Shown: positions 1 through 8,944 of the stretch, in pieces
Layout: each line of letters starts with the position of its first letter
Position numbering within the stretch: position 1 is the stretch's first letter
Source: an uncultured Prevotella sp.
GTDB lineage: Bacteria; Bacteroidota; Bacteroidia; Bacteroidales; Bacteroidaceae
Assembly (NCBI GenBank): GCA_900547005.1
Contig: URER01000002.1
Coordinates: 62,001 to 126,000, forward strand
Length of the DNA stretch: 64,000 bases
Direction: 5' to 3'
Position numbers and translations under genes: made by a program
The notes under the pieces: model-generated
Database searches by the model: none
What the model saw: only the letters and a program-made list of their open reading frames with translations
Told to the model about the DNA's origin: nothing

Positions 1-748
1 GTGATGCGCATGCTCGTACACTCTTTGCGCCCGCAGCTTTCATTATGTCGGCAGCTTTGGTTATTGTTCCGGCTGTGTCAACCATATCGTCAACAATGAT
101 GACGTTCTTATCTTTCACATCACCAATAATCTGCATACTGTCGACAACGTTTGCCCTTGCTCTTGTCTTGTTGCAAAGAACGAGAGGGCAGCCAAGATAT
201 TTAGCGTATGTGTTTGCGCGTTTTGAGCCGCCTACATCCGGAGATGCTATGCAGATATTGTCGAGCTGTAATCCCTGTAAATATGGCAATATGACCCCTG
301 AAGCATAGAGATGATCTACCGGAACATTGAAGAATCCCTGAATTTGGTCAGCGTGTAAGTCCATTGTTATAAGGCGGTCAATACCGGCTACGCTGAGGAG
401 ATCGGCTACCAACTTAGCGCCGATACTAACGCGCGGCTTGTCTTTTCTGTCTTGACGCGCCCAACCGAAGTAAGGTATTACAGCGATAATCTGGCGTGCT
501 GATGCGCGTTTTGCAGCATCAATCATAAGAAGCAACTCCATCAGATTGTCTGAATTAGGAAATGTACTCTGCACGAGGAAAACGTCTCGCCCACGTATAG
601 ACTCCTCGTATGATACGGCAAACTCGCCATCAGAAAACTTCGTTACCACAAGATTTCCTAATGGGCATTCCAAACTTTGGCAAATTTTCTCAGCAAGGTA
701 TCTCGTTTTTGTACCCGAGAACACAAGGAAAGAGTTTTTTTCGCTCAT
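1..748 (-). CDS. prs: Ribose-phosphate pyrophosphokinase (PRPP synthetase), 3' end missing
   Basis: Makes PRPP from ribose 5-phosphate and ATP for nucleotide, histidine and NAD synthesis in the cytoplasm. The reverse strand opens with ATG at 746-748 and reads MSEKNSFLVFSGTKTRYLAE, the usual N-terminus of the family. Near the window edge it reads NVIIVDDMVDTAGTI, the PRPP-binding loop. About 249 codons are visible; the family is about 310 residues, so roughly 60 C-terminal residues lie outside the window. The frame is open throughout. The next gene upstream in the same direction is the ThiE-like gene, about 65 bp away. Confidence 0.95.
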   Translation of the reverse strand, partial: MSEKNSFLVFSGTKTRYLAEKICQSLECPLGNLVVTKFSDGEFAVSYEESIRGRDVFLVQSTFPNSDNLMELLLMIDAAKRASARQIIAVIPYFGWARQDRKDKPRVSIGAKLVADLLSVAGIDRLITMDLHADQIQGFFNVPVDHLYASGVILPYLQGLQLDNICIASPDVGGSKRANTYAKYLGCPLVLCNKTRARANVVDSMQIIGDVKDKNVIIVDDMVDTAGTITKAADIMKAAGAKSVRACAS

Positions 749-813
749 TTTGTTTTATGGTTTTATTTGTATTATATTGTTATGTTTATTTTATAATTTT
801 CTTTTTATGGAAC

Positions 814-1422
814 TTATGTTATTGCTTTCTTCAATTTCTGAAAATGCAATATCACATCTTTGTAATCCATTTGATTGTGGATGTTAAACTTATTCCACAA
901 ATCTCCGCATACGACAACGCCTCCAAAACCAAGTTCTTTAGCAATTTTTGCATTTTCAAGACTGATACCTCCCAATGCAAATACTTTCTTGTCGATAAGC
1001 CCTTGACTTGAGGCTTTTTGCAGTTCCCGTATGGAGAATGTAGCTTTCTCATCCTTGAACTCGATGCAGTCAAATATATTTTTCAAGAAAACGACATTGG
1101 CTTTCTTTTTCATCTCCTTCAGACGACTTATATCTGTGCATGTGTAGCCTATCTTTCCTCGGTATCCTGTTGGAATTTGTTCCGAATGAGAGTCAATATG
1201 TATTCCTGCTAAATTATATTCATTTTTCAAGTAAAAATGGTCGTGAACGGTAATCTTGCTATAATGTTCGCGGGGAAGAAGTGTAAGCAATCGCTCGGCA
1301 AACATAGGAGAACAGTCCGGCTTGTATAAATGCAGATTGTCCAATCCTTCTTCGAAGAGCGTTGCCAGTATTTTGTCTTCTTCCACAAAAAAAGTGGATT
1401 TCGTAAGTATTGCGAGCTTCAT
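814..1422 (-). CDS. ThiE/TenI-like TIM-barrel protein (thiamine phosphate synthase family)
   Basis: 202 residues starting MKLAILTKSTFF. The pattern of a beta-strand start, HLYKP (ThiE usually has LR-K), ITVHDHFYL, GIHIDSHSE, YTCTD and the late ALGGIS phosphate-loop motif fits the ThiE/TenI superfamily. ThiE joins the thiazole and pyrimidine moieties of thiamine; TenI-like paralogues often lack that activity. The family's nucleophile and Mg ligands cannot be judged by eye, and no other thiamine gene is nearby, so the exact reaction is uncertain. A much longer ORF to 2088 exists in the same frame, but it overlaps nspC and lacks family features. ATG at 1422 fits the family start. Confidence 0.7.
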   Translation of the reverse strand: MKLAILTKSTFFVEEDKILATLFEEGLDNLHLYKPDCSPMFAERLLTLLPREHYSKITVHDHFYLKNEYNLAGIHIDSHSEQIPTGYRGKIGYTCTDISRLKEMKKKANVVFLKNIFDCIEFKDEKATFSIRELQKASSQGLIDKKVFALGGISLENAKIAKELGFGGVVVCGDLWNKFNIHNQMDYKDVILHFQKLKKAIT

Positions 1423-1491
1423 TATTACAATATTATGTTGCAAAATTATGAAATTTATACGAAACACGCAATTATATCGGAAATAAAAACT

Positions 1492-1499
1492 TAACTTTG
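1492..1499 (+). promoter_or_regulatory. Bacteroidetes -7 box for nspC
   Basis: TAACTTTG matches the TAnnTTTG element and lies 16 bp before the nspC ATG, giving a very short leader. It also sits between the divergent ThiE-like gene and nspC. No clear -33 TTTG was found at the ideal spacing. Confidence 0.6.
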
Positions 1500-1515
1500 C
1501 GCCAAAATATGATAC

Positions 1516-2694
1516 ATGATAACAGACAAGGATAATTTTTCGTGGATTAATCGCCCAGTTTATGTATTGGAAGAAGAGAAGTTGAGACACAATCTCTCTC
1601 TTATTGCCGATGTCGCACAGCGTGCGGATGTGGATGTAATTCTTGCTTTTAAGGCTTATGCATTGTGGAGGACTTTCCCTATATTTAAGGAATATATCAA
1701 TGCTACAACGGCAAGTTCTCTTTACGAAGCCCGACTCGCATTCGAAGAATTTGGTGTGCCGGCACACACATATTCGCCTGCTTATACGGATTATGAAATA
1801 GAAGATATTGCCCGATTTTCGAGTCATATATCTTTTAATTCCTTTACCCAGTATGAACGCTATTATAATAAGGTGAAAGAAATTAATCCTTCTGTCAGTT
1901 GTGGAATAAGAATTAATCCGGAATATTCCGAGGTGGAAGTGATGTTGTATAATCCTTGCGCTCCTGGAACACGCTTTGGTATTTCGGCTGATAAACTTCC
2001 TGAAAATCTGCCGGAAGGCATAGAAGGCTTCCATTGTCATTGTCATTGCGAGAATGGACCGGAAGTATTTGGCAGAACTTTGGCGCATATAGAGGAGAAG
2101 TTTTCAAAATGGTTTCCCCAATTGAAGTGGATAAACTTTGGTGGAGGCCATTTGATGACCCGTGCAGATTATGATACTGATATGCTTGTGGATATGATGC
2201 AGGATTTCCATAAACGTTATCCGAATTTGAAAATTATACTTGAGCCGGGGAGCGCATTCGGGTGGCAGACCGGAGAGCTCGTTTCGCAGGTCGTGGATAT
2301 AGTAGAGGATAAAGGAATACGCACTGCTATATTGAATGTAAGTTTTACTTGCCACATGCCGGATTGTCTTGAGATGCCTTACAAACCTATCGTTCGTGGT
2401 GCAAAAACGATAGATATAGATGAGCCAAATGACCAACTTAAAGACTCATTATATATATATAGGCTCGGAGGCAACAGTTGTTTGAGCGGAGATTTTATGG
2501 GAAATTGGCAGTTTGACCATGAACTGAGAGTAGGGGAGAATATTATTTTCGAAGATATGTTGCATTATACGACTGTAAAAACAAATATGTTTAATGGGAT
2601 ATCTCATCCCTCCATAGGCTTGTTGCATCTTGATGGAGATTTGGAAATCCTACGTGAATTTGCGTATGATGACTATAAAAATCGTATGGATTAG
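1516..2694 (+). CDS. nspC: Carboxynorspermidine decarboxylase
   Basis: PLP-dependent fold III decarboxylase that converts carboxynorspermidine (or carboxyspermidine) to norspermidine or spermidine, the last step of the alternative polyamine pathway common in Bacteroidetes. 392 residues. The PLP lysine is K46 in LAFKAYALW. Further motifs are HCHCEN, the glycine loop NFGGG, the phosphate-binding EPGSAFGW, and the C-terminal active-site block CHMPDCLEMPY with the catalytic cysteine and aspartate. The partner carboxynorspermidine dehydrogenase is not in the window. It stands alone, divergent from the ThiE-like gene and followed by the tRNA cluster. Confidence 0.93.
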   Translation: MITDKDNFSWINRPVYVLEEEKLRHNLSLIADVAQRADVDVILAFKAYALWRTFPIFKEYINATTASSLYEARLAFEEFGVPAHTYSPAYTDYEIEDIARFSSHISFNSFTQYERYYNKVKEINPSVSCGIRINPEYSEVEVMLYNPCAPGTRFGISADKLPENLPEGIEGFHCHCHCENGPEVFGRTLAHIEEKFSKWFPQLKWINFGGGHLMTRADYDTDMLVDMMQDFHKRYPNLKIILEPGSAFGWQTGELVSQVVDIVEDKGIRTAILNVSFTCHMPDCLEMPYKPIVRGAKTIDIDEPNDQLKDSLYIYRLGGNSCLSGDFMGNWQFDHELRVGENIIFEDMLHYTTVKTNMFNGISHPSIGLLHLDGDLEILREFAYDDYKNRMD

Positions 2695-2745
2695 CCTCGA
2701 AAAACAACTTTTTTGCACATTTGTAGAAAAAAAAGAAAGAAAAGT

Positions 2746-2776
2746 TTTGCGTGTTAAAGAAAAAGCATTACCTTTG
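2746..2776 (+). promoter_or_regulatory. Promoter of the tRNA cluster
   Basis: TTTG at 2746-2749, a 19-nt spacer, then TACCTTTG at 2769-2776: a perfect match to the Bacteroidetes primary sigma consensus. The predicted start lies about 30 bp before the first tRNA. Confidence 0.85.
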
Positions 2777-2817
2777 CAACCGCATTTAGAGAAATGCTCC
2801 TAACAATTAGGAAAAAG

Positions 2818-2890
<73 letters not shown>

Positions 2891-2956
2891 CAATATTCTG
2901 AACAACTTTTAAAAGTAATGAAGTCTTTATGCTCCTTATCTTTTAAGAGAAAGAAT

Positions 2957-3038
2957 GCCCAGGTGGCGGAATTGGTAGACGCGCACGTTTCAGGTGCGTG
3001 TGCCGCGAGGCGTGCAGGTTCGAGTCCTGTTCTGGGCA
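2957..3038 (+). tRNA. tRNA-Leu (CAG)
   Basis: 82-nt class II tRNA with a long variable arm. The acceptor GCCCAGG pairs with the 3' TCTGGGC, discriminator A. The anticodon loop TTCAGGT gives CAG, and the D-arm GGCGGAATTGGTAGACGC is typical of tRNA-Leu. Confidence 0.96.
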
Positions 3039-3060
3039 CATTCTGATTGAATAATATACT

Positions 3061-3144
3061 GGAGAGGTGGCGGAATTGGTAGACGCGCTACTTTGAGGGG
3101 GTAGTGTCAATTGTGACGTGGGAGTTCGAGTCTCCTCCTCTTCA
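3061..3144 (+). tRNA. tRNA-Leu (GAG)
   Basis: 84-nt class II tRNA. The acceptor GGAGAGG pairs with CCTCTTC (one wobble), discriminator A. The anticodon loop TTGAGGG gives GAG. It lies 22 bp after tRNA-Leu(CAG) in the same cluster. Confidence 0.96.
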
Positions 3145-3166
3145 CTATATTTTGAATAAAAAGCTT

Positions 3167-3239
<73 letters not shown>

Positions 3240-3279
3240 CTTTTTTACTTCTAATTTAGAGAAACATATCTTATTTCCA

Positions 3280-3822
3280 ATGAATTTATATTTAAGATTT
3301 TTCAATAACGAGACATTAGTATATAATGCCGATGAAGCAATAGATTTTCTTCGTTCTATTCCAGATGTCCAATTAACGCCTGAAATGGAAGATGATATTA
3401 GGGAATATGCGGTAAATGATGTATTTTATCCTAAACGCTATAAAGTACGCTCACGTGTTTATTTTATTATCATAAAGACGGAAGCGGCAACAATGCTTGA
3501 CTTTAAGCAGAAAAAGGCATTACGTATTAATAACGATACTCCGGAACGCCATGAAACCAATCAGGTTCTTCTTCGTCTCAACGAGGAGCAGGAAGGTTGG
3601 TATGAGGGCGCATTGGATTTCAAACGTGTTGTGATGATTCCGGCAACGGGCAAGCATGAGTATCGTGATACCCATTTTGTAGTTCGTTGTAAGGCTAATT
3701 CTGGATTGGATTGCTACAATCGTATCGTTGACCATTTACGTGGCAGGGTGGATTCCAGAAGTCAGTTCCCGTCGGCAAAAGGAAAGAACTTCAAGTTCAA
3801 ATATTTGGGAATGTGGAAGTAA
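3280..3822 (+). CDS. Conserved Bacteroidales protein of unknown function before ssb
   Basis: 180 residues, soluble, no signal peptide or membrane segment. The N-terminal half carries NADEAIDFLRSIPDVQLTPE, the middle is rich in charged residues, and the C-terminus is basic (FPSAKGKNFKFKYLGMW). No domain is recognised. It lies 24 bp before ssb and shares its direction, so it is probably co-transcribed with ssb and gldE. Calling it a conserved family is inference from its place in this common Bacteroidetes neighbourhood. Confidence 0.7.
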   Translation: MNLYLRFFNNETLVYNADEAIDFLRSIPDVQLTPEMEDDIREYAVNDVFYPKRYKVRSRVYFIIIKTEAATMLDFKQKKALRINNDTPERHETNQVLLRLNEEQEGWYEGALDFKRVVMIPATGKHEYRDTHFVVRCKANSGLDCYNRIVDHLRGRVDSRSQFPSAKGKNFKFKYLGMWK

Positions 3823-3846
3823 CTTCCTGAAAATATAGAGATAGAG

Positions 3847-4260
3847 ATGAATAAAGTAATGCTTATTGGTAATGTCGGTAAAGAGCCGGACGTGCATTAT
3901 TACGACCGCGATCAGGCTGTGGCTCAGATTTCTCTTGCTACAACAGAGAAAGGATATGTGTTGCAGAATGGTACAAGGGTGCCCGACCGAACCGATTGGC
4001 ATAATGTTATATTTTATCGAAACTTGGCAAAGGTTGTAGAAAAGTATGTGCATAAGGGGGATAAGTTGTATGTTGAAGGCCGCATAAGGTACCGCAGCTA
4101 TGACGACAACAAAGGTAAGCGTCGGAGTGTTACTGAAATCTATGCTGATAACATGGAGCTCCTTTCCCCAAAACGTCAAGACACAACTCCTAAAAACGAT
4201 AATACTAATACGGTAGATGCAGAACCGACAATAAATGCGGATAATGCTCTGCCTTTCTGA
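3847..4260 (+). CDS. ssb: Single-stranded DNA-binding protein
   Basis: Binds single-stranded DNA during replication, repair and recombination. 137 residues. The OB fold starts MNKVMLIGNVGKEPDVHYYD, with RTDWHNVIFYRNLAKVVEKY and the GDKLYVEGRIRYRSY strand typical of SSB. The acidic tail ends ADNALPF, the hydrophobic C-terminal hook that recruits partner proteins. It is 3 bp from gldE; the ssb-gldE pair is a known Bacteroidetes arrangement. Confidence 0.96.
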   Translation: MNKVMLIGNVGKEPDVHYYDRDQAVAQISLATTEKGYVLQNGTRVPDRTDWHNVIFYRNLAKVVEKYVHKGDKLYVEGRIRYRSYDDNKGKRRSVTEIYADNMELLSPKRQDTTPKNDNTNTVDAEPTINADNALPF

Positions 4261-4263
4261 TAA

Positions 4264-5592
4264 ATGGACTCCATAGATATATCTTCGTTAGTTACATTGC
4301 AGCCAATTACTCTTGGCATAGTCATAGCCGGAGTGATAGCTTTTTTGTTGCTTTTTGTTTCCGGTTTCGCAAGTGGTTCGGAAATAGCGTTTTTCAGCCT
4401 TTCTCCGAAAGATATAAATGAGCTTGAACCAGACAAGAGTAGGTCTGATTATAATATACAGCTACTCCGAGAAGAGAGTGAGCGTACACTTGCAACAATC
4501 TTGATAACCAATAACTTCGTGAATGTCACAATAATTATGTTGTGTAATTATTTCTTTCATAGTTTATTGAAATTCAATGAAGCTTGGTTTGAAATTCTCT
4601 GCATAACAGTAATACTTACTTTTCTTTTGCTGCTTTTTGGCGAAATTATACCTAAGGTATTAAGTCGGCAAAATCCGTTGAAGTTTTGTAGAATGACTGT
4701 AGATGGAATTCTGTTCTGTCGTAAAATATTCTGGTTTTTGGAAAATATTCTTCTTAGCAGTAGCAATATGGCTGAAAAAGTCGTGCAAAAAGAAAATCGT
4801 CAATTAAGTGTTGATGACTTGGAACAGGCTTTGGAGCTTACTGATAAGGAGGGAATAAAGAATGAGCAGAGTATGCTACAAGGTATTATCCGCTTTGGCG
4901 ATGAAACTGCTAAAGAGGTTATGACTCCGCGTCAAGATATTGTTGACCTAAATATCAGAAGTACATTTAAAGAAGTTTTGAAATGTATAGTTGATAATAA
5001 TTATTCTCGAATACCGGTTTATCAAGATAATGATGATAATATACGTGGCGTATTATATATAAAAGATTTACTTCCTCATTTGTCAAAACCTGCGAATTTC
5101 CGTTGGCAGAGCCTTATCCGTCCTCCATATTTTGTGCCGGAAACCAAAAAGATAGATGATTTGTTGCGTGAGTTCCAAAATAATAAAGTACATATCGCTA
5201 TTGTTGTCGATGAGTTTGGAGGTACAAGCGGACTGGTTACGATGGAAGATATTCTTGAGGAAATCGTGGGAGAGATTAATGACGAATATGATGAGGAGGA
5301 GAGAAATTATACCAAGCTCAATTATAATACTTATATATTTGAAGGCAAAACTCTTCTCACTGATTTTTGTAAGATACTGAATATTGATACAGATGAGTTT
5401 GCTGATGTTGAGGGCGATGCGGATTCTTTAGCCGGACTCATACTTGAGATAAAAGGAGAATTCCCAAGTATGCATGAGAAAATTGATTACAAGAATTATA
5501 CATTTGAAATCTATGGAATGGAAGAACGGCGTATTAGTCGTGTAAAAGTAGTTGTTCATTCGGTTCTATGTGCTAATAAGGAGGAGTGCTAA
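4264..5592 (+). CDS. gldE: GldE-like membrane protein (DUF21-CBS-CorC/HlyC family)
   Basis: 442 residues. The N-terminal DUF21 membrane domain (about 1-190) has hydrophobic segments at IVIAGVIAFLLLFVSGF and ILCITVILTFLLLLFGEIIP. Two CBS domains follow (about 205-325; VMTPRQDIVDL, IAIVVDEFGGTSGLVTMEDI), then a CorC/HlyC domain to the end. The family includes Mg/Co efflux proteins; GldE was named for gliding in Flavobacteria but is widespread in non-gliding Bacteroidales, where a transport or membrane-integrity role is more likely. It is tightly coupled to ssb (3 bp) and abuts the next gene. Confidence 0.88.
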   Translation: MDSIDISSLVTLQPITLGIVIAGVIAFLLLFVSGFASGSEIAFFSLSPKDINELEPDKSRSDYNIQLLREESERTLATILITNNFVNVTIIMLCNYFFHSLLKFNEAWFEILCITVILTFLLLLFGEIIPKVLSRQNPLKFCRMTVDGILFCRKIFWFLENILLSSSNMAEKVVQKENRQLSVDDLEQALELTDKEGIKNEQSMLQGIIRFGDETAKEVMTPRQDIVDLNIRSTFKEVLKCIVDNNYSRIPVYQDNDDNIRGVLYIKDLLPHLSKPANFRWQSLIRPPYFVPETKKIDDLLREFQNNKVHIAIVVDEFGGTSGLVTMEDILEEIVGEINDEYDEEERNYTKLNYNTYIFEGKTLLTDFCKILNIDTDEFADVEGDADSLAGLILEIKGEFPSMHEKIDYKNYTFEIYGMEERRISRVKVVVHSVLCANKEEC

Positions 5593-6129
5593 GTGCTTGT
5601 TTCCCTTGAAGATATAGCAGGCGATGTGAGACTTGGTTTATGGTCTTTTTCTAAAGCAGAAGGACTATCGGTACGTGATTGTGAGCGCAAGGCTGTAAAC
5701 TCTCTATTGGCAGCTATGTTGAATAGTTCAAATTTTAAGATAGAGCATACAGCGTCGGGAAAACCAACTATTAAAGGGTATAATATCAGTATCAGTCATA
5801 CTTGCGGCTATGTCGCAGTTATATTGTCTTCAAAGTGTCAAGTAGGTGTAGATATTGAATATCAAAGCGATAGGGTCGACCGCATTGCATCACGTTTTAT
5901 GCGCACTGATGAAGTTGCAGATACGACGGTAAAACGTCTTATTAATTGGTGTGCAAAGGAAACTGTATATAAATTGTTTTCGGAAGAAAACCTCACTTAT
6001 CAGCAAATGCACGTTATAATAGATTCTAATAGTTATGCATTTGTGAATAATCTAAAGAGTAATACATCTGTTTTGGTTTATTACCGCATAACTTCAGGTT
6101 ATGTGCTTACATACAGTTTTATAGAATAG
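5593..6129 (+). CDS. 4'-phosphopantetheinyl transferase superfamily protein
   Basis: Transfers phosphopantetheine from CoA to carrier proteins. 178 residues. The two signature blocks are GVDIEY (Mg-binding Asp) and WCAKETVYKL (the W-x-x-KEA/S helix), preceded by the ISHTCGYVAV strand. The start is GTG immediately after the gldE TAA, with no gap, implying translational coupling. It is small compared with Sfp (about 225), closer to the short Bacteroidetes members. The acceptor protein cannot be read from context. Confidence 0.88.
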   Translation: MLVSLEDIAGDVRLGLWSFSKAEGLSVRDCERKAVNSLLAAMLNSSNFKIEHTASGKPTIKGYNISISHTCGYVAVILSSKCQVGVDIEYQSDRVDRIASRFMRTDEVADTTVKRLINWCAKETVYKLFSEENLTYQQMHVIIDSNSYAFVNNLKSNTSVLVYYRITSGYVLTYSFIE

Positions 6130-6177
6130 TTTAATGCTTAGAGTATAATCCTAATTTCAAGGACGCATCTCAACCGT

Positions 6178-6199
6178 GTTCAGTGGCTATTTCAACAGG
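6178..6199 (+). repeat. Lone diverged unit related to the 22-bp array at 24.4 kb
   Basis: A 22-bp stretch beginning GTTCAGTGGCTA and ending TTCAACAGG lies in the 243-bp gap before ftsY. It matches the units of the array at 24397-24506 (GTTCAGTGACTACCTTA core) at most positions. It is a single copy and not in a coding region. Confidence 0.5.
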
Positions 6200-6347
6200 T
6201 TTGACTATATTTTATTATTAACTAATCGGGAATGTTGAGTCTCATTGCCGTTTTTGAAAGGTAGAAGTAAAGTACAAATAAGTACTCTGAATCAATGTTT
6301 TAAGGCATTATATTCCAGAAAACTAAACATATTACACTTTTTTTTAT

Positions 6348-6355
6348 TAACTTTG
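6348..6355 (+). promoter_or_regulatory. Bacteroidetes -7 box for ftsY-rimO
   Basis: TAACTTTG followed by GC, 17 bp before the ftsY ATG. It fits the TAnnTTTG consensus and the short leaders seen elsewhere in this window. Confidence 0.65.
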
Positions 6356-6372
6356 CATCAAATTATATTATT

Positions 6373-7332
6373 ATGGGATTATTCGGTTTGTTTAATAAAA
6401 ACAAGAAAGAAACACTTGACAAAGGACTTGAAAAGACAAAGACAAGTGTATTTTCTAAATTGACTCGTGCTGTTGCAGGAAAGTCTAAGGTAGATGATGA
6501 CGTCCTTGATAATTTGGAGGAAGTTCTTATTACTTCAGATGTCGGCGTAGATACTACAATAAAAATTATTCAGCGCATAGAAGAACGTGTTGCGCGCGAC
6601 AAGTATGTGTCAACATCGGAGTTGAATGGCATTCTTCGTGATGAGATTGCCAAATTGCTGATGGAAAACAATACCGATGATAATGATAGTTGGGATTTGC
6701 CTTCTGACCACAAGCCTTATGTCATACTTGTTGTAGGCGTGAACGGTGTGGGTAAGACAACAACCATTGGAAAGTTGGCTTACCAGTTTAAGAAAGCAGG
6801 TAAGAAAGTATATTTAGGTGCGGCAGATACATTTCGTGCCGCAGCCGTAGAGCAGATTTGTATATGGGGTGAGCGTGTCGGCGTACCTGTAATAAAGCAG
6901 CAGATGGGTTCTGACCCAGCATCAGTGGCATTCGACACATTAAGCTCGGCAAAGGCAAACGATGCTGATGTTGTGATAATCGACACAGCCGGCCGTTTGC
7001 ATAATAAAGTTGGTTTGATGAATGAGCTTAAGAAGATTAAAGATGTGATGAAGAAGGTGCTACCGGAAGCTCCCGATGAAGTTATGTTGGTTCTTGACGG
7101 AAGTACAGGACAAAATGCTTTTGAGCAGGCAAAACAGTTTGCCGCAGTTACCCAAATAACATCTCTTGCCATAACAAAACTTGATGGAACGGCAAAGGGA
7201 GGTGTCGTTATAGGTATTTCCGATCAGTTGAAAGTCCCGGTAAAGTATATCGGGCTTGGTGAAGGTATGGAAGACTTGCAACTATTCAATAAAGAACAAT
7301 TTGTTGACTCACTTTTTAATACGGAATTGTGA
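6373..7332 (+). CDS. ftsY: Signal recognition particle receptor FtsY
   Basis: GTPase that docks SRP-ribosome complexes at the inner membrane for co-translational insertion. 319 residues. A short N-domain is followed by the G domain with GVNGVGKTTT (P-loop), DTFRAAAVEQ, IIDTAGRLHNK and TKLDGTAKGG, then the closing GLGEGMEDLQLF. The long acidic A-domain of E. coli FtsY is absent, as in most Bacteroidetes. It overlaps rimO by 4 bp. Confidence 0.97.
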   Translation: MGLFGLFNKNKKETLDKGLEKTKTSVFSKLTRAVAGKSKVDDDVLDNLEEVLITSDVGVDTTIKIIQRIEERVARDKYVSTSELNGILRDEIAKLLMENNTDDNDSWDLPSDHKPYVILVVGVNGVGKTTTIGKLAYQFKKAGKKVYLGAADTFRAAAVEQICIWGERVGVPVIKQQMGSDPASVAFDTLSSAKANDADVVIIDTAGRLHNKVGLMNELKKIKDVMKKVLPEAPDEVMLVLDGSTGQNAFEQAKQFAAVTQITSLAITKLDGTAKGGVVIGISDQLKVPVKYIGLGEGMEDLQLFNKEQFVDSLFNTEL

Positions 7333-8627
7333 AACGGAATGTCATAGATATTATAACTTTAGGATGCTCTAAGAATCTCGTTGATTCTGAACGACTTATG
7401 GGTATGCTTGAGTATGTCGGCTTTGAGTGTACTCATGATTCGGAACAGCCGGAGGGTGAGATAGCCATAATAAATACTTGTGGTTTTATCGGCGATGCAA
7501 AAGAGGAAAGTATCAACACAATACTTGAATTTGTCAATCGCAAGAACAATGGCTTGCTGAAGAAAATATATGTAATGGGATGCCTCTCGCAGAGATATAA
7601 GGAGGAGCTTGAGAAAGAGATACCGGAGGTCGATAAGTTTTATGGTAAGTTTGATGTCAAGACTTTAGTTAATGATTTGTGCAAGTCCTCAATACCGTCA
7701 TGCGATGGGTGCAGGCATCTCACGACTCCGAGCCATTATGCATACATTAAAATTGCTGAAGGCTGCGACCGCCGTTGTGCTTATTGCGCCATTCCGCTTA
7801 TAACCGGGCGGCACATAAGTCGGCCTATGGACGAAATCCTGCAAGAAGTGAAGGCGCTTGTGGCAAAGGGCGTGAAGGAATTTCAGATAATAGAGCAAGA
7901 ACTTACATATTATGGTGTTGACATTGACGGGAAACAGCATATTGCAGAATTGATAGACCGAATGTCGGACATTGAGGGCGTGGAATGGATACGTCTTCAT
8001 TACGCATATCCGAATAATTTTCCTCTCGACCTTCTTGATGTAATAAGAGAAAAACCGAATGTATGTAAATATCTTGACATTGCTTTGCAGCATATTTCTG
8101 ATAGGATGCTTGAGCGTATGCACCGTAATGTATCGAAAGAGGATACGTTGAAACTTATAGATGAGATAAGACGCAGGGTTCCCGGCATTCATCTTCGTAC
8201 AACTCTTATGGTCGGCTTCCCCGGAGAAACGGATGAGGATTTTGAACAACTTATGGAGTTTGTCAAGACCGTGCGTTTTGAACGTATGGGAGCATTTGCA
8301 TATTCGGAAGAGGAAGGAACATACAGTGCACTACATTATGCAGATGATATTCCAGAGGAGATAAAGCAGCGTAGGTTAGACAAGTTGATGGCTATACAGC
8401 AAAGAATAAGTGCGGAGATTGAGACTGAAAAGGTTGGTAAAGTGCTAAAGGTCATTATAGACCGAAAGGAAGGTGCTTATTACGTTGGACGAACAGAATT
8501 TTGTTCTCCCGAAGTTGACCCGGAAGTCCTTATCCCTTGTGAAGAGAAATCTCTTGATGTGGGATGTTTTTACGATGTGAAAATAACAGGTTCTGAGGAG
8601 TTCGATATTTATGGAACCGTTGTCTGA
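7329..8627 (+). CDS. rimO: Ribosomal protein S12 methylthiotransferase
   Basis: Radical-SAM enzyme that methylthiolates an aspartate of ribosomal protein S12. 432 residues. The N-terminal UPF0004 domain has LGCSKNLVDSE, NTCGFIGDAKEES and VMGCLSQRY, giving the three auxiliary cluster cysteines. The radical-SAM motif is CDRRCAYCAIP, and a C-terminal TRAM domain follows. It starts with GTG overlapping the ftsY stop (GTGA), so it is translationally coupled. The related MiaB is less likely because CSKNLVDSE and TYYGVD are RimO features. Confidence 0.95.
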   Translation: MKRNVIDIITLGCSKNLVDSERLMGMLEYVGFECTHDSEQPEGEIAIINTCGFIGDAKEESINTILEFVNRKNNGLLKKIYVMGCLSQRYKEELEKEIPEVDKFYGKFDVKTLVNDLCKSSIPSCDGCRHLTTPSHYAYIKIAEGCDRRCAYCAIPLITGRHISRPMDEILQEVKALVAKGVKEFQIIEQELTYYGVDIDGKQHIAELIDRMSDIEGVEWIRLHYAYPNNFPLDLLDVIREKPNVCKYLDIALQHISDRMLERMHRNVSKEDTLKLIDEIRRRVPGIHLRTTLMVGFPGETDEDFEQLMEFVKTVRFERMGAFAYSEEEGTYSALHYADDIPEEIKQRRLDKLMAIQQRISAEIETEKVGKVLKVIIDRKEGAYYVGRTEFCSPEVDPEVLIPCEEKSLDVGCFYDVKITGSEEFDIYGTVV

Positions 8628-8656
8628 TGGGGCGTAATGACTAAAATATAATTGCT

Positions 8657-8944
8657 ATGAACAATAAAGAATATATATCAAAACTTGCTGCTGAGACAGG
8701 ATTTTCTGTTGATGATACCCAAAAGATAGTACAAGATGTGCTTGATGGTATGTGCAAACATTTTGAAGATAGCGATTCGATACAGGTTCCCGGTTTCGGA
8801 ACGTTTGAAGTAAAGAAGAGATTGGAGCGTGTTATGGTGAATCCATCTACCGGTCAGCGTATGTTAGTTCCGCCTAAATTGGTATTAAACTTTAAGCCTA
8901 ATGCCGTGGTTAAAGAAAAATTAAAGAATGGAGGAGAAAGCTAA
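8657..8944 (+). CDS. HU/IHF family DNA-binding protein
   Basis: 95 residues with the HU fold: helical N-terminus (YISKLAAETGFSVDDTQK), then VPGFGTFEVKKRLERVMVNPSTGQ, the DNA-binding beta-arm with the proline tip, and FKPNAVVKEKL. It compacts and bends DNA. Its stop overlaps the ATG of the next gene, another HU-domain protein; the pair may form heterodimers, which is inference. Confidence 0.92.
   Translation: MNNKEYISKLAAETGFSVDDTQKIVQDVLDGMCKHFEDSDSIQVPGFGTFEVKKRLERVMVNPSTGQRMLVPPKLVLNFKPNAVVKEKLKNGGES

Noticed and set aside
814..2088. 424-residue reverse ORF including the ThiE-like gene
   Set aside because: The N-terminal 220 residues lie opposite nspC and have no family features; ATG at 1422 fits the ThiE/TenI start.
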